Below are positions 8,105-15,971 of a stretch of DNA of 56,677 nucleotides, one piece after another. The notes under the pieces were generated by a model. The model did no database searches. It worked only from the letters and a program-made list of their open reading frames with translations, and had not been told where the DNA came from. A program made the position numbers and the translations under genes. This DNA is from an uncultured bacterium (GTDB lineage: Bacteria; Planctomycetota; GCA-002687715), in the NCBI GenBank assembly GCA_902826835.1, contig CADEGH010000032.1, positions 1 to 56,677 on the forward strand, given 5' to 3'. Every line of letters starts with the position of its first letter. Within the stretch, counting starts at the first letter, position 1.

Positions 8105-10362
8105 GAAGCTTCGGCTCCTTGCCCGGCGCTCAGTATTCCGAGCGCGTCTTCCCAGTTGCCATCGACAATGCGATTGACGAGGTTCTTGGTCCGCATGAAA
8201 TCGCCGTCGCCGAGTTCGTGGACCTTCTTGGCAATGACGTGAAGAATTGGCGGGTGATCCCCGTCCTGGCGGCCTTTGAGTTGGTCGAACTCGTAAAGAC
8301 ATTCCTGCACGTGTTTCAGGCTCGGACTCTGCATCATCGGATACACGGAGGTCGTCAATCGTGGGCGAGTGCGCTCCAGCGCTTCGTTCTCGATGCTCGA
8401 GCGCAAGTCGGCGGGGTCAATTTCATCGACTTTGAGGCCGACGATGTTCAGCAAGATGGTTCGCGGCAACAGCGCGACTTGCGCGAGGCAGTCCCGGAGT
8501 GCGTTGTGATGCCGCCGAATCTGCTGGATCCAGTCGGCGCGATCACCATCTTCCGCAGGAAGATCTTGCCAGTCGGCAATGAGGACCACCGGAGTGTGGG
8601 AGGCCGCGGCACCGCGCACCAAGGAGCCGAAGGAAGAGCGGAAATCAGCGCCTCCGCTCGCTTGTGCCAGCCCACTGCGCAAATGGTCACAAAGGTGGTC
8701 GGAGTAGGCATGATCCGAACTTTCGAGAAACGCCCTGGGGATTCGGACGAGCGCGACCGCATGGCCTTTGAGCTTTTTGTCCAAGAATTGACGAATGTGC
8801 TCGGCGATGCTCCGCACCTCCTCCAATTTCTTGCCCGGCACGAGAGCTAAAATGGTACCCCAGGTACCGCGCTCGAAGGTTGTTTCACAGTCCTTCTTGG
8901 CGGTATCTCGTTGTTCGATGCGATCCAGCACGCTCGCAGCATCGGGGAGTCGGCCGCGCCCGAGCGAAGCCGCGGCAAATTCCAGTCGAGAAGCTCGCCA
9001 GAAGCGACTATGAACGTTTTCCGATAGCAGCGACGAGGGTGACCATTCCCCCGATGCCGACTGCACCAATCGATCGAGGATCGTGCGCGCGCGGTCGGCA
9101 GCCTCCCGAAGCAGGGCGGCGTTGCGTTCGTCGCTGCGTGCCAAATGCAGGATGAGTGTGGTGGTGGATCCGAGGTCGACCGAAGCGATTTCACCCCAAA
9201 CTCCGTAGGCCAGCACGACGACGAGGGCTGCCCCTTGGCCCCACGCCGATAGAGGGAGCCATTGTTCGCCGCCCTTGGCCGCCAGACTGAATTCCAGCGA
9301 ACCGTTCAAGGCTCGGCGGACTGGTCCGAGAATGACTCGAATCTCGCTGCGGAGTGGCGTGGACGCCTGAAAATCGGCTTGGTGCGAGACGAGCCGGAAC
9401 GAGGAATGCAGTTCTTTCCTGACGAAACGCTCCACGGCTTGGACGGCGGAATGGGTTCCGAGGTTAGTGGACTGGTGGGCGGTGATGGCGAATGCAAGGG
9501 GGCGTCGGAGTTCGACCCTGGGAAGTGCTTCCGAAGGAGTACGAAGAAATTCCACCTGCCAATACGGTCGAAGCGAAACGCCGTTCCACTCGAGAGTGTC
9601 CCAGGGGAGGTGGAGCAGGGCTATAGTGGCCGGCCCGATCGCGACTTGCAGGAGAACCGCGCTGGTCGTCACGTTGGCGCTACGGCCGGCACTGGCCGGG
9701 GCAAGTCTCGGGAGAAGCCTCTGAGTCAGGACATCCCCCGGAAAGATGGTCTGTAGGGTATCCGCACTGCGTGCTTCGCTCGGGAAGGTGCCCGTCGCTT
9801 CCGCCTCGATGGCCCCGTGTGCAATCTTGTAGATCCACTTCCACTCTGCGCCGCGGCCGGTTGGCGAACCCGAGACTTGCAGAAGTATGGCGCCGTCGGC
9901 GCTCGCGGCAGGGTCGCTCTGGGTGGATGCAGAGGGGGTGTCTTGGCCGAGGTTGAGCAAGGATGAGATCTTCTCGATCACGGGCGTGGCCCAGCCCGTG
10001 TTCGCAGGCAGGGTGAGCAAGGTTTGCGACCGGGAATTGGGGGTCCATGTCACCGTCGACCCGTTCTTCTCAGACAGTAGAAGCGCATTCGAAGCCGCCG
10101 CGACCACCAGTTGGGTCTTGCATCCCCTGAGCTTTGCTGACTGCGGGTAACTGAGCGGACCCGTATCCAAGAGCCACACCACGAGATCGTGCGCCTCCAT
10201 GGTGGCTGCGCAGGTGGATCCGTTACGGGACCCCACCTCAACGTCGTGCGGCGACCACCATTCGATTTCGGCCGCGGTGTCCAATCGAGCTCGCACACCC
10301 TGGACGATCTCCTGGTGCGATCCGCTCGCCACGATCATGACCTTGAATTTGGTTGCCGCCAT
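8101..10362 (-). CDS. Large signalling/effector-like protein with TIR-like and CHAT-like regions
   Basis: 753 residues, ATG 10362 (MAATKFKVMIVASG). No transmembrane segment. Residues 1-135 look TIR-like: KVMIVASGSHQE, IEWWSPHDVEVGS, AHDLVVWLLD. Residues about 225-410 resemble a CHAT (caspase-like) domain start, LLHLPWDTLEW followed by ELRRPLAFAIT, but the usual His (GH) and Cys of active CHAT proteases are not evident. From about 500 on is an alpha/beta region (RGTWGTILALVPG, TPVVLIADWQDLP, PRTILLNIVGL) that could be a degenerate STAND-like NTPase; no Walker A is visible. It is the first gene of an operon overlapping MoxR and the vWA/lectin gene. A role as effector or signal relay is inferred from context; domain names are tentative. 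Confidence 0.65.
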   Translation of the reverse strand: MAATKFKVMIVASGSHQEIVQGVRARLDTAAEIEWWSPHDVEVGSRNGSTCAATMEAHDLVVWLLDTGPLSYPQSAKLRGCKTQLVVAAASNALLLSEKNGSTVTWTPNSRSQTLLTLPANTGWATPVIEKISSLLNLGQDTPSASTQSDPAASADGAILLQVSGSPTGRGAEWKWIYKIAHGAIEAEATGTFPSEARSADTLQTIFPGDVLTQRLLPRLAPASAGRSANVTTSAVLLQVAIGPATIALLHLPWDTLEWNGVSLRPYWQVEFLRTPSEALPRVELRRPLAFAITAHQSTNLGTHSAVQAVERFVRKELHSSFRLVSHQADFQASTPLRSEIRVILGPVRRALNGSLEFSLAAKGGEQWLPLSAWGQGAALVVVLAYGVWGEIASVDLGSTTTLILHLARSDERNAALLREAADRARTILDRLVQSASGEWSPSSLLSENVHSRFWRASRLEFAAASLGRGRLPDAASVLDRIEQRDTAKKDCETTFERGTWGTILALVPGKKLEEVRSIAEHIRQFLDKKLKGHAVALVRIPRAFLESSDHAYSDHLCDHLRSGLAQASGGADFRSSFGSLVRGAAASHTPVVLIADWQDLPAEDGDRADWIQQIRRHHNALRDCLAQVALLPRTILLNIVGLKVDEIDPADLRSSIENEALERTRPRLTTSVYPMMQSPSLKHVQECLYEFDQLKGRQDGDHPPILHVIAKKVHELGDGDFMRTKNLVNRIVDGNWEDALGILSAGQGAEAS

Positions 10363-10458
10363 TCGCCGGTAGTCTATGGTCGGTCGGCCGCCGTGGCTAC
10401 GGGCATTTCGACGCCGAGCCCACGTGCCGACCGACTTGAATCACGACTGACGAGGCAG
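10363..10458. promoter_or_regulatory. Divergent promoter region with perfect 10-bp inverted repeat
   Basis: 96 bp separate the starts of the conflict operon (minus, 10362) and the Septu-like pair (plus, 10459). GTCGGTCGGC at 10379-10388 and GCCGACCGAC at 10426-10435 form a perfect inverted repeat with a 37-nt gap. Such an arrangement could be a pair of half-sites for one regulator acting on both operons. No regulator gene sits next to it and no clear -10/-35 boxes stand out. The repeat is seen; regulation is inference. Confidence 0.4.
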
Positions 10459-11787
10459 ATGAAACTCACGAACTTCAAAGTCCGAGACATCGGGCTGATC
10501 CAAAGCGTGGATGTGCCTTTTCTCGCCGAAGACCGGAATTCTCCGAGACGCTGGACCATCCTCACCGGCATCAACGGCACCGGGAAGACGAGCCTCCTTC
10601 AAACCCTCGCAATCGGTTTGGCCGCGAAGGAGCTCCGAAGTCAAGTCGCGAACCTGCGAACGGCCCGCCCAGGACCCCGGGGAAGAATCCAGTCTACTCT
10701 GAGCGGCTCGGACTCCTTCATCGATCTCAAGTGGCAGGCGCAAACCAACCAGTGGGTCGATCGGTCGGGAGCCACTGCCGAAGGATCGCCTCCGGAAGTC
10801 CTTGTCTTGGGGTACGGAGTGAATCGCTCCTTCTCGTTCGAACCTCGCCAATTCAATGAAAGCCTGGATCCGTCCGCTCTTCGAATCGGGACGCTCTTCG
10901 GAGCCCCTGGTCCCCTCTTGGGGCCGGACTTTGCTGGTTTGTTCCGGAGCCGGAAGCAGGAGACGCTCTTTGAGCGCTACACCCAAGCTCTGCGCGGAGC
11001 TCTTCTGTCATCGGCCGGACAAAAACCTCTGATCGAGTGGATCGATCGAACCCGCATCGAAGCCACTGACGGGGGCTTCTTTCGGCTGTCCCAGGACCTT
11101 GATGACAGCAGGTTGGGTATCAAACTCGCGGATGCCGAAATGGAGGTCCCTTTCTACGCCCTTCCTCAGGGCTGCCAATCGATCGTCCTGTTGATCGGGG
11201 ACATCCTGGGCCAGGCGATGCAGAGCAACGAGGGTATAGAGTCCTGCCACGAGATCGAGGCGATTGTCCTGATCGATGAGATCGATCTGCACCTCCATCC
11301 GCAATGGCAGCGGCTGATTGTGCCCATTTTGGACGAGATTTTCCCTAAGGTTCAGTTCATGGTGACCACGCACTCGCCGCTCGTTCTTTCGGGATGTGAG
11401 TCGGGCGCAATCTTCGAACTCGAGAATCGTCGGAGTGGGATCACCGTCACCGAGCAGCCTCGAGAATGGCATCCCGGAAAAATGGAATGGTCGGACCTCC
11501 TCTCCGCGTACTTCGGAGTGTCGCGGGCGATGGCGCCGGATATCGTGAAGAAGGAGCGACGATTCCTGCAGCTTCTCGCTAAGTCCCAGGCCAAGCCGAA
11601 CCGTCAGGGTACACAGACGAATTCGGAGCTCTCAACTCTGCAGAAAGAACTCGAGGGAATTTGGGCCCCTGAATTTGTCCCGGTCCGGCGTCCGAGAAAA
11701 GCGACAAAGAAGATCAACCAGCCTGCGAAGAAAAAAGCCAACAATAAGGAGGCGCCTCGTGCTCAGGGTCGGAAGTCTCAACGATGA
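10459..11787 (+). CDS. ptuA: Septu-like PtuA ATPase
   Basis: 442 residues, ATG 10459 (MKLTNFKVRDIG). AAA/OLD-like SMC-type ATPase: Walker A TGINGTGKTS near residue 40, Walker B VLIDEIDLHLHPQWQ, D-loop/H-switch FMVTTHSPLVLSG. Length and motif order fit PtuA of the Septu anti-phage system (also found with some retrons). The C-terminus is Lys-rich. The HNH nuclease gene starts inside its last codons, the usual ptuA-ptuB order. In Septu the ATPase assembles with the nuclease PtuB and controls DNA degradation; here that is by family. Alternatives would be another AAA_21-type ATPase with HNH, but the pair argues for Septu. Confidence 0.82.
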   Translation: MKLTNFKVRDIGLIQSVDVPFLAEDRNSPRRWTILTGINGTGKTSLLQTLAIGLAAKELRSQVANLRTARPGPRGRIQSTLSGSDSFIDLKWQAQTNQWVDRSGATAEGSPPEVLVLGYGVNRSFSFEPRQFNESLDPSALRIGTLFGAPGPLLGPDFAGLFRSRKQETLFERYTQALRGALLSSAGQKPLIEWIDRTRIEATDGGFFRLSQDLDDSRLGIKLADAEMEVPFYALPQGCQSIVLLIGDILGQAMQSNEGIESCHEIEAIVLIDEIDLHLHPQWQRLIVPILDEIFPKVQFMVTTHSPLVLSGCESGAIFELENRRSGITVTEQPREWHPGKMEWSDLLSAYFGVSRAMAPDIVKKERRFLQLLAKSQAKPNRQGTQTNSELSTLQKELEGIWAPEFVPVRRPRKATKKINQPAKKKANNKEAPRAQGRKSQR

Positions 11788-12535
11788 CAAGGCGAGGGCA
11801 ATCCTCGAGCGCGGGCGGAGCGAGCTTCCGAGGCTCGAAGCCGCCGCCAAGAACGGCACACTGAAGTCAAAGGACTTCGACGCCGAAATCTACGGCTGTC
11901 GCACCGTCAAAGATGCTCTCTGGAAGACCCAGTCGGCGCGCTGCTGCTTTTGCGAGCGCGACTATGAAAGTTCTCACTCGACGGTCGAACACTTCCGCCC
12001 AAAGACCTCGGCCAGGCGGTCGGCTGACCAGATCGACCCCGGGTATTGGTGGTTGGCTTACGATCCCGACAATTTGCTTTTCGCCTGCGTGGTGTGCAAC
12101 AATTTGAAGCGAGACTGGTTCCCTCTAGCCCCGCGCAGTCCGGTCCTGAGTCCGGATCGGAAGAAGGGAAGTCGGCGGGAGCGGCCCATGCTCCTCGATC
12201 CTCGTCGCGATGATCCAGCGGCGCACCTGACCTACGTCTGGTGGGATCGACTCCAGTCGTATGCGATTGCCGCCTTGAGCGATCGCGGGCTCAAAACCAT
12301 CGAGATCCTCGGGCTCGATCGAGAAGCCCTGGTCTGGCTCCGGCGGCGCTACTACCATTATTATCTGGCACCGATCATCGCGAGCGTTGAGGAAGCCTCG
12401 AAACAGAGGCCGCTTCTTCCGTCCCCTGTGCGCGAGCTCGCTGGTCCCGACGCCACCCTCGGCTTCTTCACGCGCTGTGTGCTCCTACACCGAGGATTCT
12501 TGCCGCACGCAGTGGCGAAGGCGGCTCGCGCGTGA
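11759..12535 (+). CDS. ptuB: Septu-like PtuB HNH endonuclease
   Basis: 258 residues from GTG 11759, chosen because AAGGAGG at 11746-11752 lies 6 nt upstream; a longer frame from 11675 would overlap ptuA more deeply without a ribosome binding site. It overlaps ptuA by 29 bp. HNH/zinc motifs: CCFCERDY, then VEHFRPK, then LAYDPDNLLFACVVCNN, i.e. CxxC, H-x-RPK and CxxCN in the order seen in PtuB and TIGR02646-type nucleases. It should be the DNA-cleaving partner of the ATPase encoded upstream. Confidence 0.85.
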   Translation: MLRVGSLNDDKARAILERGRSELPRLEAAAKNGTLKSKDFDAEIYGCRTVKDALWKTQSARCCFCERDYESSHSTVEHFRPKTSARRSADQIDPGYWWLAYDPDNLLFACVVCNNLKRDWFPLAPRSPVLSPDRKKGSRRERPMLLDPRRDDPAAHLTYVWWDRLQSYAIAALSDRGLKTIEILGLDREALVWLRRRYYHYYLAPIIASVEEASKQRPLLPSPVRELAGPDATLGFFTRCVLLHRGFLPHAVAKAARA

Positions 12536-12604
12536 CGAGGAGATCTCCGGCACGACGGGCCCCGGGTCCTCGATGTGTGGAGCCGCCGACGGAACTATCG
12601 CCAA

Positions 12605-15292
12605 TCAGAAGGTGACGCGCTTCAGGGCGGAGACTTGGAGGGCACCGCCGGGCGCGAAGGCGATGACACGGGCGTCCAAGGTGAGGCCGAGAGGGAGAGA
12701 GCCAGGGCCGGCGGCGAGAGAATAAGTGCCAGTGGAGCTGGTCTGCACGTGGAAGGGATGCGTGCCAATCGGGAGGAGGAGATAGTAAAAAGCATCAGCG
12801 CCGAGACCGAGAACGGGGCCACAGCCAAGGGGACCGGTGGTTTGGAGCGATATGAGCGTCCACATCTCGGAATTGGGGGCAGCGCCGCTGACTTGAAGAC
12901 TTACGTCCCCGGCGCCCGAGGTGGTCAGGCTAAATGGAAAGTCGCCAAGACTGTCGAGTACTTGGAGTTGCGGGGTGAGCAGGATGATGACCCCGCCCGC
13001 GCCCTGGCTTCCTGAATAAGGCCCGACCACGAATCGGCGCTCTCCACCACGAGGCGAAGTGGTGCGGGTGCGGAATCCCAGGACGTTGGCGGCGACAAAC
13101 ACCGAATCGTTCGCGGACACTACAGTGCTGCCCGGGAAGGTGAAATTGATGGCTCCGCCCAGGGAATAGCCGGAGATGTCGACGACATCGGCGGAACAGT
13201 TGCGTATTTCGATCCAGGCGCGGGAAGGGTCGGAGGGACTCGGGTCGGAAGCCGCGATGCGAAGGCCGGTCGGTATCGACTGGGCCGGCGGAACGATCCC
13301 GCCGGAGCTGGTGCTGTGCGTGTTGTAAAGGTGGGTACGGCGCGTGGCGAGGAAAGCGGTAGAGATCTCGTTGGAGGCAGCGGTGAAGGTCAGGGCTTGG
13401 CTTTCGTAGTTCGGGACCCCCCAGGCCGCCTGGTCAAGATTACAGTCGGCGAGCATTTGGGTCTGGAGTTGGGCAATGCGCGACTCCAAGAAGAGGGCGG
13501 CGGGAGGAGTTCCCGGCGCTTGTAAACGCATATCCATGAGCGTGCGCAGGCGGCGCGCGTACATCGCCTGGAGGCGAGGCACGCGGTACACCGCGTCGAT
13601 GAGACGATTCCAGAATCCGTCGACCTTCGGATGCGCTTGGTCTCCGTGGAGCGGATGACTGTAGGGATCCACGTTGGCCCAGATCGTGTCGTTGAGCACC
13701 CCGCCTTGGAGGGTGTAATTGCGTCCCCAAGTCAGGTCCTTGTCCCAAGGGAGGAACATCCACTCCTGATCGGTGTTGGTCTCGCGAAACAAGTAGTAGT
13801 TCTTCGCCACGTGATCGTTGTCGTGCATGATCGAGGTGGCGGCGAGGTAAGAGAGCACTTTCGGAATATCGAGATTGTCGAAAAGGAAGGTTTCAAGGGC
13901 GGTGCCGGTCAGTTGAATTCCCGAGACCAACGCGGCGAGGTCGGCGGTTCCTTCGTAGAGGCGAGTTTGTTTCTCGACGCCGGAAGATGCCGACGTGCAT
14001 TCGTTGTACATTTTGTACAAAGCACCGTAGTCGTCGAGATTGTTGCGTCGCAAGAGCCGAACGTCCGGCTGCTCGATGAAGGTGGCAACGCTGTGGAACA
14101 CGTTGTTGCGCTGCACACGGATCGGGAATGCGAACGAACCCGGAGCGCCGGCGTCGCGGTAGAGATCGTAGGAAAGCACGTTGCGGATGAAGGACTTGTC
14201 TCCCCAAGTGCTGTTGAGGTTGAATTCCTCTACCGGCTCCTCGTTCGCGCTGTATCGGAAGTGGTATCCGGAATTGAAGTCGAACTTGTAGCTGATCTTC
14301 GGCCAACTCGTGGAGGAGCCGCCTCGAAGGCGCACATCGACGTTGTCGTAGAGAGTGCCCAGGTACCAAACCGAACAACGGGTACCGGTCGAGGTCATGG
14401 CGGCGGTCGAATTCTGCACGTACCAGTGCAGTATGGGCAGGGCCGAGGTCACTCCCGGGTTGGCGATGATCGTGCCACGATACTCCGGCGAATTCGTCGC
14501 GCTGAGGTAGGTCGGGTTCTTGGGCAGACCGCCCGCGGAATCCGTGCCGGTCACGCGCCAGCGCACCATGTCTCCGGCAACCGAAGCGCTGGCGGGAATC
14601 GTGGCGGACCAGTTGTTGCCGTTCGCGGTCATGGGAACGACGACTTCGGCGCCGTAGTTGACGCGGTAGCGAAGCGTCGCCGAACTGATGCTGATTCCGG
14701 GATTGACCAGCGACGAGGCCGTGACCGTGATCACGCTCGTGTCGGTCGGCTGGGCCGGGGTGTGCACAACGTTGACGATGCCGCTGGTACCGAGGCCATT
14801 GGGAAGGCCGGGAGTGGGAGTGAGATAAACCCGATTGGTGGTCGAGGCACCCGCATAGCCCCATGAGATGTCCGGGTGCTGAGGCGGGTACTGGGGACCG
14901 ACTTCGGAGGCGACCGTGACCCCATCGGCCATCACGATGGCAAGATACTCTCCGCCGGCCGAGAGTCTGAAGTTGGTGTGCAACTGCTGCCCTGCCACGG
15001 AGCGGTTCTTCCCGGACGCAAAGATGACGACGTACGCTCCACCGAACAGCGTGACGTTCGGGAACCGCCATTTCGTCAACTCTAGAGCGTCGTCGGTCAG
15101 GTACCAACCGCTGATGTTGATCGCGAACGGCGACGCATTGCGGATCTCGATCCAGTCGGAGGACTCGCCGTCTTGGTCCGAGATGGCCAGGTTGTTCTCC
15201 GCCATGATTTCGTTGATGACCACCTGGGCGAGGGTGGGGGCGGTGAGGGCGAGGCCGAGCAGGAAGAAGGTCTTGGGCAAGATCGCGCGCAT
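12605..15292 (-). CDS. Exported CotH-kinase / lamin-tail domain protein
   Basis: 895 residues. ATG 15292 gives a signal peptide (MRAILPKTFFLLGLALTAPT, cleavage likely after LAQ). Directly after it is a lamin-tail domain (VVINEIMAENN, SSDWIEIRNAS, INISGWYLTDD). The middle carries CotH-kinase signatures: VRLRGGSSTSWPKISYKFDF, IMHDNDHVAKNYYLFRE and MFLPWDKDLTWG. A second lamin-tail copy follows (SRAWIEIRNCSADVVDISGY). The C-terminus (GDVSLQVSGAAPNS to the end) is a module seen on exported planctomycete proteins. CotH proteins phosphorylate spore-coat proteins in Bacillus; the substrate here is unknown. It converges on ptuB 69 bp away. Confidence 0.88.
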   Translation of the reverse strand: MRAILPKTFFLLGLALTAPTLAQVVINEIMAENNLAISDQDGESSDWIEIRNASPFAINISGWYLTDDALELTKWRFPNVTLFGGAYVVIFASGKNRSVAGQQLHTNFRLSAGGEYLAIVMADGVTVASEVGPQYPPQHPDISWGYAGASTTNRVYLTPTPGLPNGLGTSGIVNVVHTPAQPTDTSVITVTASSLVNPGISISSATLRYRVNYGAEVVVPMTANGNNWSATIPASASVAGDMVRWRVTGTDSAGGLPKNPTYLSATNSPEYRGTIIANPGVTSALPILHWYVQNSTAAMTSTGTRCSVWYLGTLYDNVDVRLRGGSSTSWPKISYKFDFNSGYHFRYSANEEPVEEFNLNSTWGDKSFIRNVLSYDLYRDAGAPGSFAFPIRVQRNNVFHSVATFIEQPDVRLLRRNNLDDYGALYKMYNECTSASSGVEKQTRLYEGTADLAALVSGIQLTGTALETFLFDNLDIPKVLSYLAATSIMHDNDHVAKNYYLFRETNTDQEWMFLPWDKDLTWGRNYTLQGGVLNDTIWANVDPYSHPLHGDQAHPKVDGFWNRLIDAVYRVPRLQAMYARRLRTLMDMRLQAPGTPPAALFLESRIAQLQTQMLADCNLDQAAWGVPNYESQALTFTAASNEISTAFLATRRTHLYNTHSTSSGGIVPPAQSIPTGLRIAASDPSPSDPSRAWIEIRNCSADVVDISGYSLGGAINFTFPGSTVVSANDSVFVAANVLGFRTRTTSPRGGERRFVVGPYSGSQGAGGVIILLTPQLQVLDSLGDFPFSLTTSGAGDVSLQVSGAAPNSEMWTLISLQTTGPLGCGPVLGLGADAFYYLLLPIGTHPFHVQTSSTGTYSLAAGPGSLPLGLTLDARVIAFAPGGALQVSALKRVTF

Positions 15293-15480
15293 GCCGGAGT
15301 CTACCGGGGACGGGGGCCGCAGCCGCTCGGAACTCCTTCGGAAACCATGGTTGCAGATCGCGAGATGGGAGGGGTGCCAGGAGGGGGCGAATTCTCGCCC
15401 GATCCGGGGACCCAATGAGGCGTGGGGTCCGATGGTCGGGAGACGTCCGACCCGAGTTTGGTGAGCGTTAGAATCACCCT

Positions 15481-15732
15481 ATGGATGAGTCTTCGCTCGA
15501 AGCCCGCCGCCGCGCCCGATCGCAGTGGCCGGTTCGACTTTTTTGGCTTGGACGCGAGCCCAGTGACGACCTCACCGAGTCGACGTCACCAGAGGAGAGG
15601 CTCGATATGATGTGGCCGCTGGCGCTCGATGCTTGGGCAAGCGCCGGCCTTTCCATCCCCGACTACCCTCGCGACCAGACACCGGTCCGGGTTTTCTTTG
15701 ACCAAGACGACCCGGAGTTCGTGAGTGGATGA
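15481..15732 (+). CDS. Small conserved hypothetical protein
   Basis: 83 residues, ATG 15481. Acidic, with WPVRLFWLGREPSDDL, EERLDMMWPLALDAW and IPDYPRDQTPVRVFF. Short proteins with a similar EERL.MMW.L..EAW core occur in many bacteria without assigned function, as I recall. There is no signal peptide and no obvious partner; the flanking genes encode exported proteins. GC-rich codon use fits the neighbourhood. Confidence 0.65.
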   Translation: MDESSLEARRRARSQWPVRLFWLGREPSDDLTESTSPEERLDMMWPLALDAWASAGLSIPDYPRDQTPVRVFFDQDDPEFVSG

Positions 15733-15839
15733 GGGGGCGCGACGGCGCCGGAGGCGTTCGGGAAAGATCTCGGGAGCGAACATCGGAGGTGGGGGCAGTT
15801 TCTGAGGTTCTGTTCTTGTTGCCTGAGGGGGCGTGGCGC

Positions 15840-15874
15840 CGGTGGCGGGCGAATCTGGTGATCCGCGCTCCCAT
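15840..15874 (+). repeat. Dispersed hairpin element, copy A
   Basis: A 35-bp core that recurs on the minus strand at 51908-51942 and 52025-52059 with two mismatches. At its heart is a 7-bp stem with a TGGT loop (15849-15855 and 15860-15866, one mismatch in this copy). The core ends 97 nt before the ATG of the exported TIG protein at 15972, on the same strand. It could be a REP-like element, or part of a promoter or leader. Confidence 0.55.
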
Positions 15875-15971
15875 CCTAGGTGATCAGGGCGCTTGGGGGG
15901 GGCGTTTTGGGGGTCGGGGGTGACGTAACGGGTGGAGCGGCGGCGCCTCTTGGTGCGGAAAAGGAGTCCGC

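Noticed and set aside
10459..11787. ABC transporter ATPase
   Set aside because: No ABC signature motif or permease; SMC-like layout and HNH partner fit Septu.
15572..15874. Coding interpretation of the hairpin element (MGxRITRxARHRR-like peptide in all copies)
   Set aside because: Differences between copies are mostly not silent, and the conserved stem-loop explains the similarity better.
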